This document shows, piece after piece, positions 41,440 through 48,798 of a stretch of 64,000 bases of DNA (the first letter of the stretch is position 1; every line of letters begins with the position of its first letter). Under the pieces are notes generated by a model, which was not told the DNA's origin, ran no database searches, and worked only from the letters and a program-made list of their open reading frames with translations. The position numbers and the translations under genes are program-made. Source of the DNA: Nakamurella alba (lineage in GTDB: Bacteria > Actinomycetota > Actinomycetes > Mycobacteriales > Nakamurellaceae); the NCBI RefSeq assembly GCF_009707545.1, contig NZ_WLYK01000005.1:186001-250000 (forward strand). The letters are read 5' to 3'.

Positions 41440-43646
41440 AGGTCCTGCTGCCGCAGCAGTCCACCTCGACGGGCTGGGACGAGGCGGTCGTCGACCTCCC
41501 GGAACCCGACCGCGACCCGGACCCGACCCCGGCGACGCGGCCGGGCTGGTCCGGCCGGCCGGTGCTCGAGGCCATCGCCCTGGTGCCGGCCCTGGTGCTC
41601 TGCCTCGGGCTGCCGCTGCTGTCCTGGTCGGACGCGGCCGTGCCGGGACGGCCGGTGTTGGCCGTGCTGTTCGTGCTGCTGGTGCCCGGTGTGCCGGCGG
41701 TGATCGCGCTGCGGCCGCCGGACGGCCGGGTGGCGACGATCCTCGCCGTGACCACCGGTCCGGCGGTGCTGCTGGTCACCGGCACCCTCACCACCTCCCT
41801 GCACCGCTGGTCCCCGGCCGCCGCGGCGAGCATCCAGGCCGCGATCGGCGTGCTCTTCCTGCCGGCGGCGGTGCACCGGGTCCTGCAGTCGGCCCCGACC
41901 GCACCCTGGCGGGCGGCCCTGCGCGCGATCGGCCGGCGGGTGCGCGGGCTGTGCGTGCTGGCCGGATCCGTGCTGCTCTGGTGGGCGGCCACCCGGACCA
42001 CGGACCTCACCGCCGCCGGTGACCGCGGCATCCTCACCGTGCTGCCGTGGACCTACTGGCTGGCGCTGGTGCTGGTCTGCGCGGTGATCACCGCAGGCCT
42101 GGTCGCGCGTGCCGTCGACCACCTGCTGCTGGGCATCGCCGTGCCGGTGCTGCTGATCCAGGTCGCGACCTTCGTCGGGGTGGCCTCCGGTGCCGCTCCG
42201 GTGGGCGCGGGCTGGGTGCAGGTCGGCTTCGTCGAGTACATCGCCCGCACCGGCGAGGTGGCGCTGGGTACCGACGCCCGGTTCAGCTGGCCCGGGTTCC
42301 TGGCCGGCAGTGCGCAGCTGCAGCAGTGGGCCGGGATGTCGTCGGTGGGACCGCTGATGGTGCTGGCGCCGGGGCTGTTCGCCGTGCTGGCGATGCCGGC
42401 GCTGTGGCTGATCGGCCGGGCGGTGACCCGCTCCGCCCGCGGCGGCTGGATCGCGGTGCTGCTCTTCGGGGTCACCAACTGGCTGCAGCAGGACTACTTC
42501 TCCAGCCAGGCCGTCGCCTTCCTGTTCTTCGTCTCGATCCTCGCCGTGCTGCTCGGGTCGCTGTCCGCCGCCCGGCTGCCGCTCGGCCCGGGATGGCGCC
42601 GCTGCTGGCAGGTGCTGCGCCGGGTCCCCGGCCGGCCGGCCGGGCTGGGCGCCGGCAGGATGCTCGCGCTCGAGGGTGCGCTGCTGCTGCTGATCGCCGC
42701 GATGGTGATGTCGCACCAGCTCACCCCGGTGGTCACCGTGCTGGCGCTGCTGGTCTTCGCGATCACCGGCACGTCCCGGTTCCGCACCCTGCCGGTGGCC
42801 GCCGGCGTGCTCTTCCTCGGCTGGTTCGGCTACGGCGCCACCGACTACTGGACCGGCCACCTGGGCACCGTTCTCGGCGACGTGGGCCGGGTCGGCAGCA
42901 CGGTGTCCGCCGGGGTCGGCCAGCGGCTCACCGGTGACCCGGTCTACCTGCAGATGCAATACCTGCGGATGGGCTGGACCGCACTGCTCCTGCTGCTCGC
43001 GGTGGCCGGCTGGTGGCTGCTGCGGCGCCGGCCGGAGGCGGTGCTGCTCGCCGGGCTCGCGGCCTGCCCCATCGGCCTGGTCGCCCTGCAGTCCTACGGC
43101 GGCGAGGTGGTGATCCGGGTCGCGCTGTACGGCGGGCCGATCTGGGCGGCGCTCGGCGCGGTGGCGCTGCTCCGGCTGGGCCGGGCCTTCTCGGCACGGC
43201 GGCGGCGGGTCGCGGTGCTTGCCTCCGGGGTGGCCCTGGTGGTCGCGGCGGGCATCTTCACCACCACCCGCGGGCTCAACGTCGCCTTCGAGCGGGTCAG
43301 CGCCGTCCAGGTCGCCGCGGCGCAGGAGCTGCTCGACCTGGTGCCGCTGACCTCGAGCATCGGCGTCCTGGAGTCGGTCGGTCCGTTGCCGATGGCGCGG
43401 CTCGGCGAGGTGCGGGTGGTCCAGGTCGATCCCACCGCCTGCGGCGACTCGCCCGCCGACTGCGAGCCGGACGAACTGCCCGGCTACTGGTACCTCACCT
43501 CCGGCATGGACGCCCTCGGTGCGCTGCAGGAGGGCCGTCCGGTCGGCTGGACCCGCCAGATCGTCGCCGAGCTGCTGGCCACCGGCGACTGGGTCGCCCT
43601 GATCGACACCACGGAGGTCACCGTGCTGGCGAGAGCCGCCGCATGA
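41436..43646 (+). CDS. Large polytopic membrane protein (GT-C-like, polysaccharide operon)
   Basis: A 736-residue protein with about fifteen or more predicted helices (residues about 45-600) and a C-terminal extracytoplasmic domain of about 130 residues containing TACGDSPADCEPDELPGYWY with two Cys. Acidic residues in loops between early helices (for instance FVEYIARTGEVALGTDARFS) are arranged as in GT-C transferases or Wzy-like polymerases, but no diagnostic motif was recognised. It begins with GTG in a GTGA overlap with the flippase. Inference: polymerase or lipid-linked sugar transferase of the operon. Confidence 0.72.
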   Translation: MKVLLPQQSTSTGWDEAVVDLPEPDRDPDPTPATRPGWSGRPVLEAIALVPALVLCLGLPLLSWSDAAVPGRPVLAVLFVLLVPGVPAVIALRPPDGRVATILAVTTGPAVLLVTGTLTTSLHRWSPAAAASIQAAIGVLFLPAAVHRVLQSAPTAPWRAALRAIGRRVRGLCVLAGSVLLWWAATRTTDLTAAGDRGILTVLPWTYWLALVLVCAVITAGLVARAVDHLLLGIAVPVLLIQVATFVGVASGAAPVGAGWVQVGFVEYIARTGEVALGTDARFSWPGFLAGSAQLQQWAGMSSVGPLMVLAPGLFAVLAMPALWLIGRAVTRSARGGWIAVLLFGVTNWLQQDYFSSQAVAFLFFVSILAVLLGSLSAARLPLGPGWRRCWQVLRRVPGRPAGLGAGRMLALEGALLLLIAAMVMSHQLTPVVTVLALLVFAITGTSRFRTLPVAAGVLFLGWFGYGATDYWTGHLGTVLGDVGRVGSTVSAGVGQRLTGDPVYLQMQYLRMGWTALLLLLAVAGWWLLRRRPEAVLLAGLAACPIGLVALQSYGGEVVIRVALYGGPIWAALGAVALLRLGRAFSARRRRVAVLASGVALVVAAGIFTTTRGLNVAFERVSAVQVAAAQELLDLVPLTSSIGVLESVGPLPMARLGEVRVVQVDPTACGDSPADCEPDELPGYWYLTSGMDALGALQEGRPVGWTRQIVAELLATGDWVALIDTTEVTVLARAAA

Positions 43647-43867
43647 ACACCGATCTCATCACCGAGCCGGCCGGACTGGCGCTGATCGGCGGCACCCTGC
43701 TGCTGCTCGCGGTCACCGCCGTGCTGCGTGAGCGGCGGGTCGACGGCGCCGGCGAGGCGCTGCCGGCGCCACCCCGGTGGCCGCTGCGGATCGTCGTCTG
43801 TCTGCTGGTGCTGGCGGTCCTCGCCCTGGTGCTGATCACCGTGCTGCGGTTCTCGGTGCTGACATGA
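43643..43867 (+). CDS. 74-residue two-helix membrane protein
   Basis: Starts MNTDLITEPAGLALIGGTLL and holds two hydrophobic helices (residues about 9-28 and 47-70) joined by a polar, Arg/Pro-rich loop. The ATG overlaps the stop of the large membrane protein (ATGA), which supports it as a coupled small subunit of the polysaccharide machinery. Function unknown. Confidence 0.65.
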   Translation: MNTDLITEPAGLALIGGTLLLLAVTAVLRERRVDGAGEALPAPPRWPLRIVVCLLVLAVLALVLITVLRFSVLT

Positions 43868-43922
43868 GGGGTTGCTGACGTGACGGGTGCTGAACGGGTG
43901 CTGCCATGAGGGGAGATCTGCG

Positions 43923-44906
43923 GTGAAGGAGTTCCGGCACCTGTCGGACCGGGGGCCGCTGCTGCGCAGCCGCTGGTTCTTCGTGGCGATCGCGGCGCTG
44001 GTGGTGGTCGCCGGGGTGATCGTGGTCCGCTGGGACCGGCCGGCGACCGCCGCTGCGCCGGAACCGGCCCCGAGCACCTCTGCCGCGTCGTCCTCCGCTG
44101 CGCCGTCGTCTGCCCCGCCGTCGTCTACGGCGCCGTCCTCGGAGGCGCCGTCCTCGGAGGCGCCGTCCTCCTCCGCAACCACCCCGACACCCTCGACAGC
44201 GGAACCGTTGTCGGGGGTGGCGGCGCCGGTGGGGGACGAGCCGGGGTGGCGGCAGGTCTTCGTCGACGACTTCTCCCGGACCGAGCTGGGCGACGACTGG
44301 GACGTGTACTCCGGCCCGCCGGGCGGCGACCCGTACACGATCTGGGATCCCTCGCACGTCCAGCTGGACGGGGACTCGTTGCTGCTGGCCGGTTTCCAGG
44401 AGGACGGGCAGTGGGTGACCGGCGGGGTGTCGAACTGGCCCGTGGCGCAGACGTACGGCCGGTGGGAGGTGCGGTTCCGGGCGATGGCCTCGGACGAGAT
44501 CACCTACCACTTCCTGCTCTGGCCGCAGTCGGAGAACTGGCCGCCGGAAATCGACTTCCTGGAGGACTTCTCCGGGGACCGCAGTCAGGCCAGCGGTTTC
44601 GTCCACTACATCCAGGACGGCCGCCGGCAGAAGGTGCAGAAGGACGTCGAGGCCGACTTCAACCAGTGGCACACCGCCGGGGTGATCTGGGAACCGGAGC
44701 GGGTCACCTTCACCCTGGACGGCGAGCCGTGGGGCATCATCTCCGGCGACATGGTGCCCGACGAGCCGATGTGGCTGGCCCTGCAGCAGCAGGCGGGCGG
44801 CTGCCAGCGCAGCGCGGACTACGGCTACCCGTTCTGCCCGGTGGCCGGCGTCCCCGACGAGGCCTGGGTGCAGATCGACTGGGTCAGCGTCTACGCCCCG
44901 GCCTGA
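43923..44906 (+). CDS. GH16-family glycoside hydrolase, membrane-anchored
   Basis: A 327-residue protein with one N-terminal membrane helix (about 28-48), a Ser/Pro/Thr-rich stalk (about 55-110) and an extracytoplasmic GH16 domain (about 115-327). The catalytic motif ExDxxE is intact as EIDFLE, with Glu209, Asp211 and Glu214. Flanking marks YGRWEVRFRA and DFNQWHTAGVIWEPERVTF are typical. GH16 enzymes cut beta-1,3 or beta-1,4 glucans or galactans; here it could trim or release the operon's polymer. The GTG start follows a GGGGAG site. The 3' end overlaps the convergent GT2 gene by 16 bp. Confidence 0.9.
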   Translation: MKEFRHLSDRGPLLRSRWFFVAIAALVVVAGVIVVRWDRPATAAAPEPAPSTSAASSSAAPSSAPPSSTAPSSEAPSSEAPSSSATTPTPSTAEPLSGVAAPVGDEPGWRQVFVDDFSRTELGDDWDVYSGPPGGDPYTIWDPSHVQLDGDSLLLAGFQEDGQWVTGGVSNWPVAQTYGRWEVRFRAMASDEITYHFLLWPQSENWPPEIDFLEDFSGDRSQASGFVHYIQDGRRQKVQKDVEADFNQWHTAGVIWEPERVTFTLDGEPWGIISGDMVPDEPMWLALQQQAGGCQRSADYGYPFCPVAGVPDEAWVQIDWVSVYAPA

Positions 44907-45925
44907 AACCGCTGCGGCGCCGTCATTGTCGCCGACTCCGTCACGGTGGCGAGGTGGCCCTGGACCTGTTCCGGGTGATCGGCCAGCCGCTCCTGGTCGT
45001 ACCAGGCGCGCTCCAGCAGGTGCCGGGACAGCAGCGCGACCCGCTCCTGCATCCCGCGTCCGAGCATCCCGGCCGCCCGCACCAGACCGGCCAGCATCCG
45101 CTCCGCCCACCGCCGGCGCAGCACCGCACCTGTGAACGTCCGCAGCACCTCCTGGCCGGACGGCGCCGCCTGCAGTCCGTGCAGCATCGGCCAGCGCCGG
45201 GACAGCCGGGCGAGACTGGTCCCACGGGAACGTGCCTCGCGGAAGAAGCCGGCGAGGTCCTTGCGGTGCAGGTGATCCGCCCGGGCCGCCGGCGAGTAGT
45301 GCATCCGCACGCCGAGCAGGGACAGCCGGAGCCCCAGGTCGAGGTCCTCGAAGTAGTCCAGCCGCACCGTCGGCGCCACCGACTCGGCGGCCAGGATGTC
45401 CTGCCGCCGCGCCGAGAGATGGCCGGTCCACAGCGATTCCGCGAGCGTGGCCGGAGCGGCGATCCAGGTCTGCACCGTGCGTCGGTAGGACTCGGCGTAC
45501 ACCCGGACCGGCAGCGTGTCCGCGTCGCCGTGCGCCGGGGCCGCCACCGGCATCGCACCGACCAGCAGCACCGGTCCGCCGGCCGACCGCTGGTGGAAGT
45601 CCCGGTGCACCTGCACCGCGCCGGGGGTCAGCCGCACGTCGTCGTCGATCAGCAGGACGGTGCCGTGCTTCGCCGCACCCACGCCGGCTAACCGGGCCAG
45701 CGCGGCACCGCGGTTCTCCGGCAGCACCAGGACCCGCACCACGGGGTGGATGCCGGCGGCCAGCGCGGCCGCACCCGGTGCGCCGGGACCGTCGATGACC
45801 ACGAGGATCTCGTCCCGGTCGGTGTCGACACCGGCGTCCAGCGCGGCCGGCAGCACCGTCCGCAACAGCTGTTCGTCCCCGCGGGTCACCACGACCAGGG
45901 AGATCGGTGGTCCGGCAGGAGTCAC
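44891..45925 (-). CDS. GT2-family glycosyltransferase coupled to the A-T-TE synthetase
   Basis: A 344-residue glycosyltransferase: ISLVVVTRGDEQLLRTVLPA, ILVVIDGPGAPGA, the DxD-like VLLIDDDVRLTPGAV and the acceptor-side YFEDLDLGLRLSLLGV. The GTG start at 45925 overlaps the stop of the synthetase gene (GTGA). The pair is therefore one iron-box-controlled transcript, which suggests that the synthetase product, or a lipid-linked sugar, is glycosylated. Alternatively it belongs functionally to the neighbouring polysaccharide cluster. Confidence 0.85.
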   Translation of the reverse strand: MTPAGPPISLVVVTRGDEQLLRTVLPAALDAGVDTDRDEILVVIDGPGAPGAAALAAGIHPVVRVLVLPENRGAALARLAGVGAAKHGTVLLIDDDVRLTPGAVQVHRDFHQRSAGGPVLLVGAMPVAAPAHGDADTLPVRVYAESYRRTVQTWIAAPATLAESLWTGHLSARRQDILAAESVAPTVRLDYFEDLDLGLRLSLLGVRMHYSPAARADHLHRKDLAGFFREARSRGTSLARLSRRWPMLHGLQAAPSGQEVLRTFTGAVLRRRWAERMLAGLVRAAGMLGRGMQERVALLSRHLLERAWYDQERLADHPEQVQGHLATVTESATMTAPQRFQAGA

Positions 45926-48579
45926 CGCGCCGGCACCCCGGCCCCGTCCATCGCCGTGGTGATCCATTCGGCCAGGGTGGCCACGTGCGGTGCCCGGACC
46001 AGCGAGACGTGATCGGTCCGGATCGTGCGGAACTCGGTGTCACCGGCGAGAATGCCGCCCCACCAGGAGGGTTCGTCGGTGTTCTGGGTCGACCGCACCA
46101 CCAGCACCGGTCCGCGCCACGGCCGGGGGCGGTGCACCCGGGCGACCCGCAGACCCTGTTCGGTCATCGCCAGGTGGTGGTCCTCCGGCGGGAGCCGCAC
46201 GATGCCGGCCATCAGCACCAGCCGGCGGGCCCGCCACAGCGCCCGCTTCGTCGACTCCGCGGTGGTACCGGGGTCCGGTGCCGGCAGGCTGCCCAGCTCC
46301 CGGTACCGGCGGGCGATCGTCTCCGGGAGGTAGGTGTCCAGCAGCACCAGGCTCGCCACCTGCTGCCCGCGGGCGGCCAGCAGGTGGGCCGTCTCCAGCG
46401 CGATCAGTCCGCCCAGCGAGTGGCCGACCAGGTGGTACGGCCCCTCCGGCTGGATCCGGAGCAGCGCCGCGAGGTGCCGGCGGGCGGCCCGCCGGACGGT
46501 CCAGTCCGGCATGCCGCGTGTCTCCAGGCCGTGCGGCTGGAAGCAGTGCACGGGCTGGTCGGCACCGAGCTCGGTGGCCAGTGGCAGGAAGGTGATCGCC
46601 GAGGCGCCCGCGCCTGCGAAGCAGAACAGCGGTGGGCGGGTGCCGGTGCCGCGCAGGGTCACCGTCGATCCGCTCGGCACCCGCTCGCCGAGCTGTCCCA
46701 CCCTCGCGGCGAAATCGGCGAGCGTGGGTGCCCCGGCGAGATCGGAGGCGACCAGGGTGCAGGACAGCCGCTCGCCGACCCGGGTCAGCATCTCCTCGAC
46801 GTGGAGCGAGTCGCCGCCGAGCTCCATGAAGTCGTCCTCGCGGTGGACCGCCTCGACATCCAGGATCTCGCACCAGATGTCGGCGATCACCGTCTCCCAC
46901 GACCCGCGCGGGGAGGTGCCGTCTGCCCGGTGCGCCGGCACCGTCAGGCCTTTCCGGTCGACCTTGCCGCGCTCGTTGCGCGGCAACTCCGGCAGCAGCA
47001 CGACGGTCTGGGGGACCATCCACTCCGGCAGCTTCTCCCGCAGCCGCCGGCGCAGCGCGGTGGCGGACAGGGTGCGGGTGCGGGCGGCCGGGCTCACCCA
47101 GGCGACCAGCCGGGTACGGCCGGCGTCACCGGTCTCGGCGCGCACGACGGCCTCGCCGATCTCCGGCAGTCCGGCGATTACCGCCTCCACCTCGGCCGGC
47201 TCCACCAGATACCCGCGGATCTTCACCGCGGCGTCGCCGCGGCCGAGCAGGTGCAACACCCCGTGCTCGTCGAACCGGGCGAGATCCCCCATCCGGTACC
47301 GGCGCACACCGTCCGCCCAGGCGCCGAACGGCGAGGACTCCGGCTCCTCGCAGTAGCCCTCGGCCAGGTACCCGCTGTCCAGGTGCACGACGCCGGTCGC
47401 CCCGTCCGGCACCGGCCGCCCCTCCGCATCCAGCAGCCGCACCGTCTTGTTCGGCGCCGGCGTGCCCACCGGGACGATCCCGGACGGGATCGGGTCGGCC
47501 GGGCCGATCCGGTGGAAGGCGAGGTGACCGGTCTCCGACGAACCGGACCAGGAGATGTAGTCGGCGTCGGCGTCCAGGTGCAGGCGCAATGCCTCGACGT
47601 CCCGACCGTGCACCGCCTCGCCGCAGGTGGTGACCAGCCGGACCCCGGGCAGGCCGGCCGACTCCGGGAGCACGGACAGCAGCGACCGCAGCAGCGACGG
47701 CGTCACGTGCAGTGTGCTGATCCCGCGGGCCCCGAGCAGGTGGGCCACCTCGGGGGCACCGACCAGCCGCGGGTCGCCGATCACCAGGCCGGCGCCGTTG
47801 AGCAGCGCCATCCACCACACCGCGAGCCCGGCCGCGAAGGCGGCCGGAAGCACCAGGGCCACCGTGTCGTCCGGGCAGAGCCCGAGCGCGATCCGCCCGC
47901 CGACCGCCTCGTTCAGCAGGATGCGGTCTCCGTACCGCACGCCCTTCGGGGTCCCGGAGGAGCCGGAGGTGAACACCAGGAAGCGGTCACCCGGCGGGAG
48001 CTGCACGTCGTCGAGCAACTCCGCACCCAGGCCCAGGGTCTCCGCGTGCCGCGCCGCGCCGAGCAGTTCGTCCAGGTCCGCGACCGCGACCGTGCCGTCG
48101 GCGGTACCGAGACCGGCCCGCCGGTCCGGCTCGGCCAGCACCAGCCGGGCGCCGGCCCGGTGCACGATGTCCGACCAGCGGTCGGCGGGCAGCATCGGGT
48201 CCAGCAGCACCACCGGGTGGCCGGAGAGCAGCACGCCCAGCGCCACCGTCAGCGCGGACGTGCCCTGCTCGGCAAGCACGGCGACCGGCGCCGTCACCGG
48301 ACCGGCCGCACCGATCGCGCGCCGCAGGGCCGAACCCTCGGCGAGCTCGTCCGGCCGGGTCAGCATCGCGGCGATCGCCCGTGCGGTCCGGTCGGTCTCG
48401 GCGAACGTGCGGCGGTCCCGGCAGCAGGACAGCGCGACCGCGTCCGGCCGGGCGCGGACCACCTCGGCCCAGCGGGAGGCCACCGTGGGCTCCCCGTTCG
48501 ACGGATGGGGCCCGCCGACCCGCGCCGGAAGGGTCAGCGGAGCCAAGGAGATGGTCTGGGATGAGGGCTGCACGAGCAC
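45922..48579 (-). CDS. Stand-alone A-T-TE nonribosomal peptide synthetase-like enzyme
   Basis: An 885-residue three-domain enzyme with no condensation domain. Adenylation domain: LVFTSGSSGTPKGV (203-214 core), RYRMGDLARF, AAVKIRGYLVEPAEVE, and RNERGKVDRKG with the catalytic Lys539. Carrier domain: DDFMELGGDSL with phosphopantetheine Ser591. Thioesterase: VGHSLGGL with nucleophile Ser721. In the A4 stretch FAAGLAVWWMALL (248-260) the position that holds Asp in alpha-amino-acid A domains is Ala249. That points to a substrate without an alpha-amino group, such as an aryl or keto acid. An iron box overlaps the GTG start; a second GTG two codons downstream is an alternative. Confidence 0.88.
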   Translation of the reverse strand: MLVQPSSQTISLAPLTLPARVGGPHPSNGEPTVASRWAEVVRARPDAVALSCCRDRRTFAETDRTARAIAAMLTRPDELAEGSALRRAIGAAGPVTAPVAVLAEQGTSALTVALGVLLSGHPVVLLDPMLPADRWSDIVHRAGARLVLAEPDRRAGLGTADGTVAVADLDELLGAARHAETLGLGAELLDDVQLPPGDRFLVFTSGSSGTPKGVRYGDRILLNEAVGGRIALGLCPDDTVALVLPAAFAAGLAVWWMALLNGAGLVIGDPRLVGAPEVAHLLGARGISTLHVTPSLLRSLLSVLPESAGLPGVRLVTTCGEAVHGRDVEALRLHLDADADYISWSGSSETGHLAFHRIGPADPIPSGIVPVGTPAPNKTVRLLDAEGRPVPDGATGVVHLDSGYLAEGYCEEPESSPFGAWADGVRRYRMGDLARFDEHGVLHLLGRGDAAVKIRGYLVEPAEVEAVIAGLPEIGEAVVRAETGDAGRTRLVAWVSPAARTRTLSATALRRRLREKLPEWMVPQTVVLLPELPRNERGKVDRKGLTVPAHRADGTSPRGSWETVIADIWCEILDVEAVHREDDFMELGGDSLHVEEMLTRVGERLSCTLVASDLAGAPTLADFAARVGQLGERVPSGSTVTLRGTGTRPPLFCFAGAGASAITFLPLATELGADQPVHCFQPHGLETRGMPDWTVRRAARRHLAALLRIQPEGPYHLVGHSLGGLIALETAHLLAARGQQVASLVLLDTYLPETIARRYRELGSLPAPDPGTTAESTKRALWRARRLVLMAGIVRLPPEDHHLAMTEQGLRVARVHRPRPWRGPVLVVRSTQNTDEPSWWGGILAGDTEFRTIRTDHVSLVRAPHVATLAEWITTAMDGAGVPAR

Positions 48580-48597
48580 TCGCTGAGGCTAACCTAA
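48579..48597 (-). promoter_or_regulatory. DtxR/IdeR-type iron box at the A-T-TE synthetase start
   Basis: Read on the minus strand the left half TTAGGTTAGCCT is perfect; overall 15 of 19 positions fit the consensus. Its last base is the first base of the GTG start codon at 48579, so bound repressor would cover the transcription start or ribosome site. Confidence 0.7.
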
Positions 48598-48600
48598 GAA

Positions 48601-48609
48601 ACATCAGAC
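48601..48609 (+). repeat. ACATCAGAC promoter-associated motif, copy 2
   Basis: Lies four bases beyond the synthetase iron box in the 219-bp divergent region. Confidence 0.5.
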
Positions 48610-48670
48610 CTTACGTGACCTTCACTACAGGAAGTCACCACTCACAGAGGTTGCCAACCCGATCGGGTAA

Positions 48671-48679
48671 ACATCAGAC
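48671..48679 (+). repeat. ACATCAGAC promoter-associated motif, copy 3
   Basis: Directly followed, with no gap, by the iron box of the surface-protein gene, the same arrangement as at 54074. Confidence 0.6.
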
Positions 48680-48698
48680 TTAGGTTCGCCTTGGTTCA
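48680..48698 (+). promoter_or_regulatory. DtxR/IdeR-type iron box upstream of the WxL-like surface protein
   Basis: The left half TTAGGTTCGCCT is nearly perfect, the right half is degenerate; 14 of 19 positions fit. It begins 119 bp before the start codon. Confidence 0.55.
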
Positions 48699-48798
48699 GC
48701 AGTGCGTCACGCACTGGCACCTCCGGGGCGTGACCGATGCATGTCGTCAGAGGTCGTCCGGCGCGCCACCGAGGGTGCACGGACGCAGGAAGGGATCG

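Noticed and set aside
45922-48579. Assignment as a petrobactin- or enterobactin-type synthetase
   Set aside because: No condensation domain, NIS synthetase, isochorismate genes or spermidine-related genes are in the window, so a specific siderophore cannot be named.
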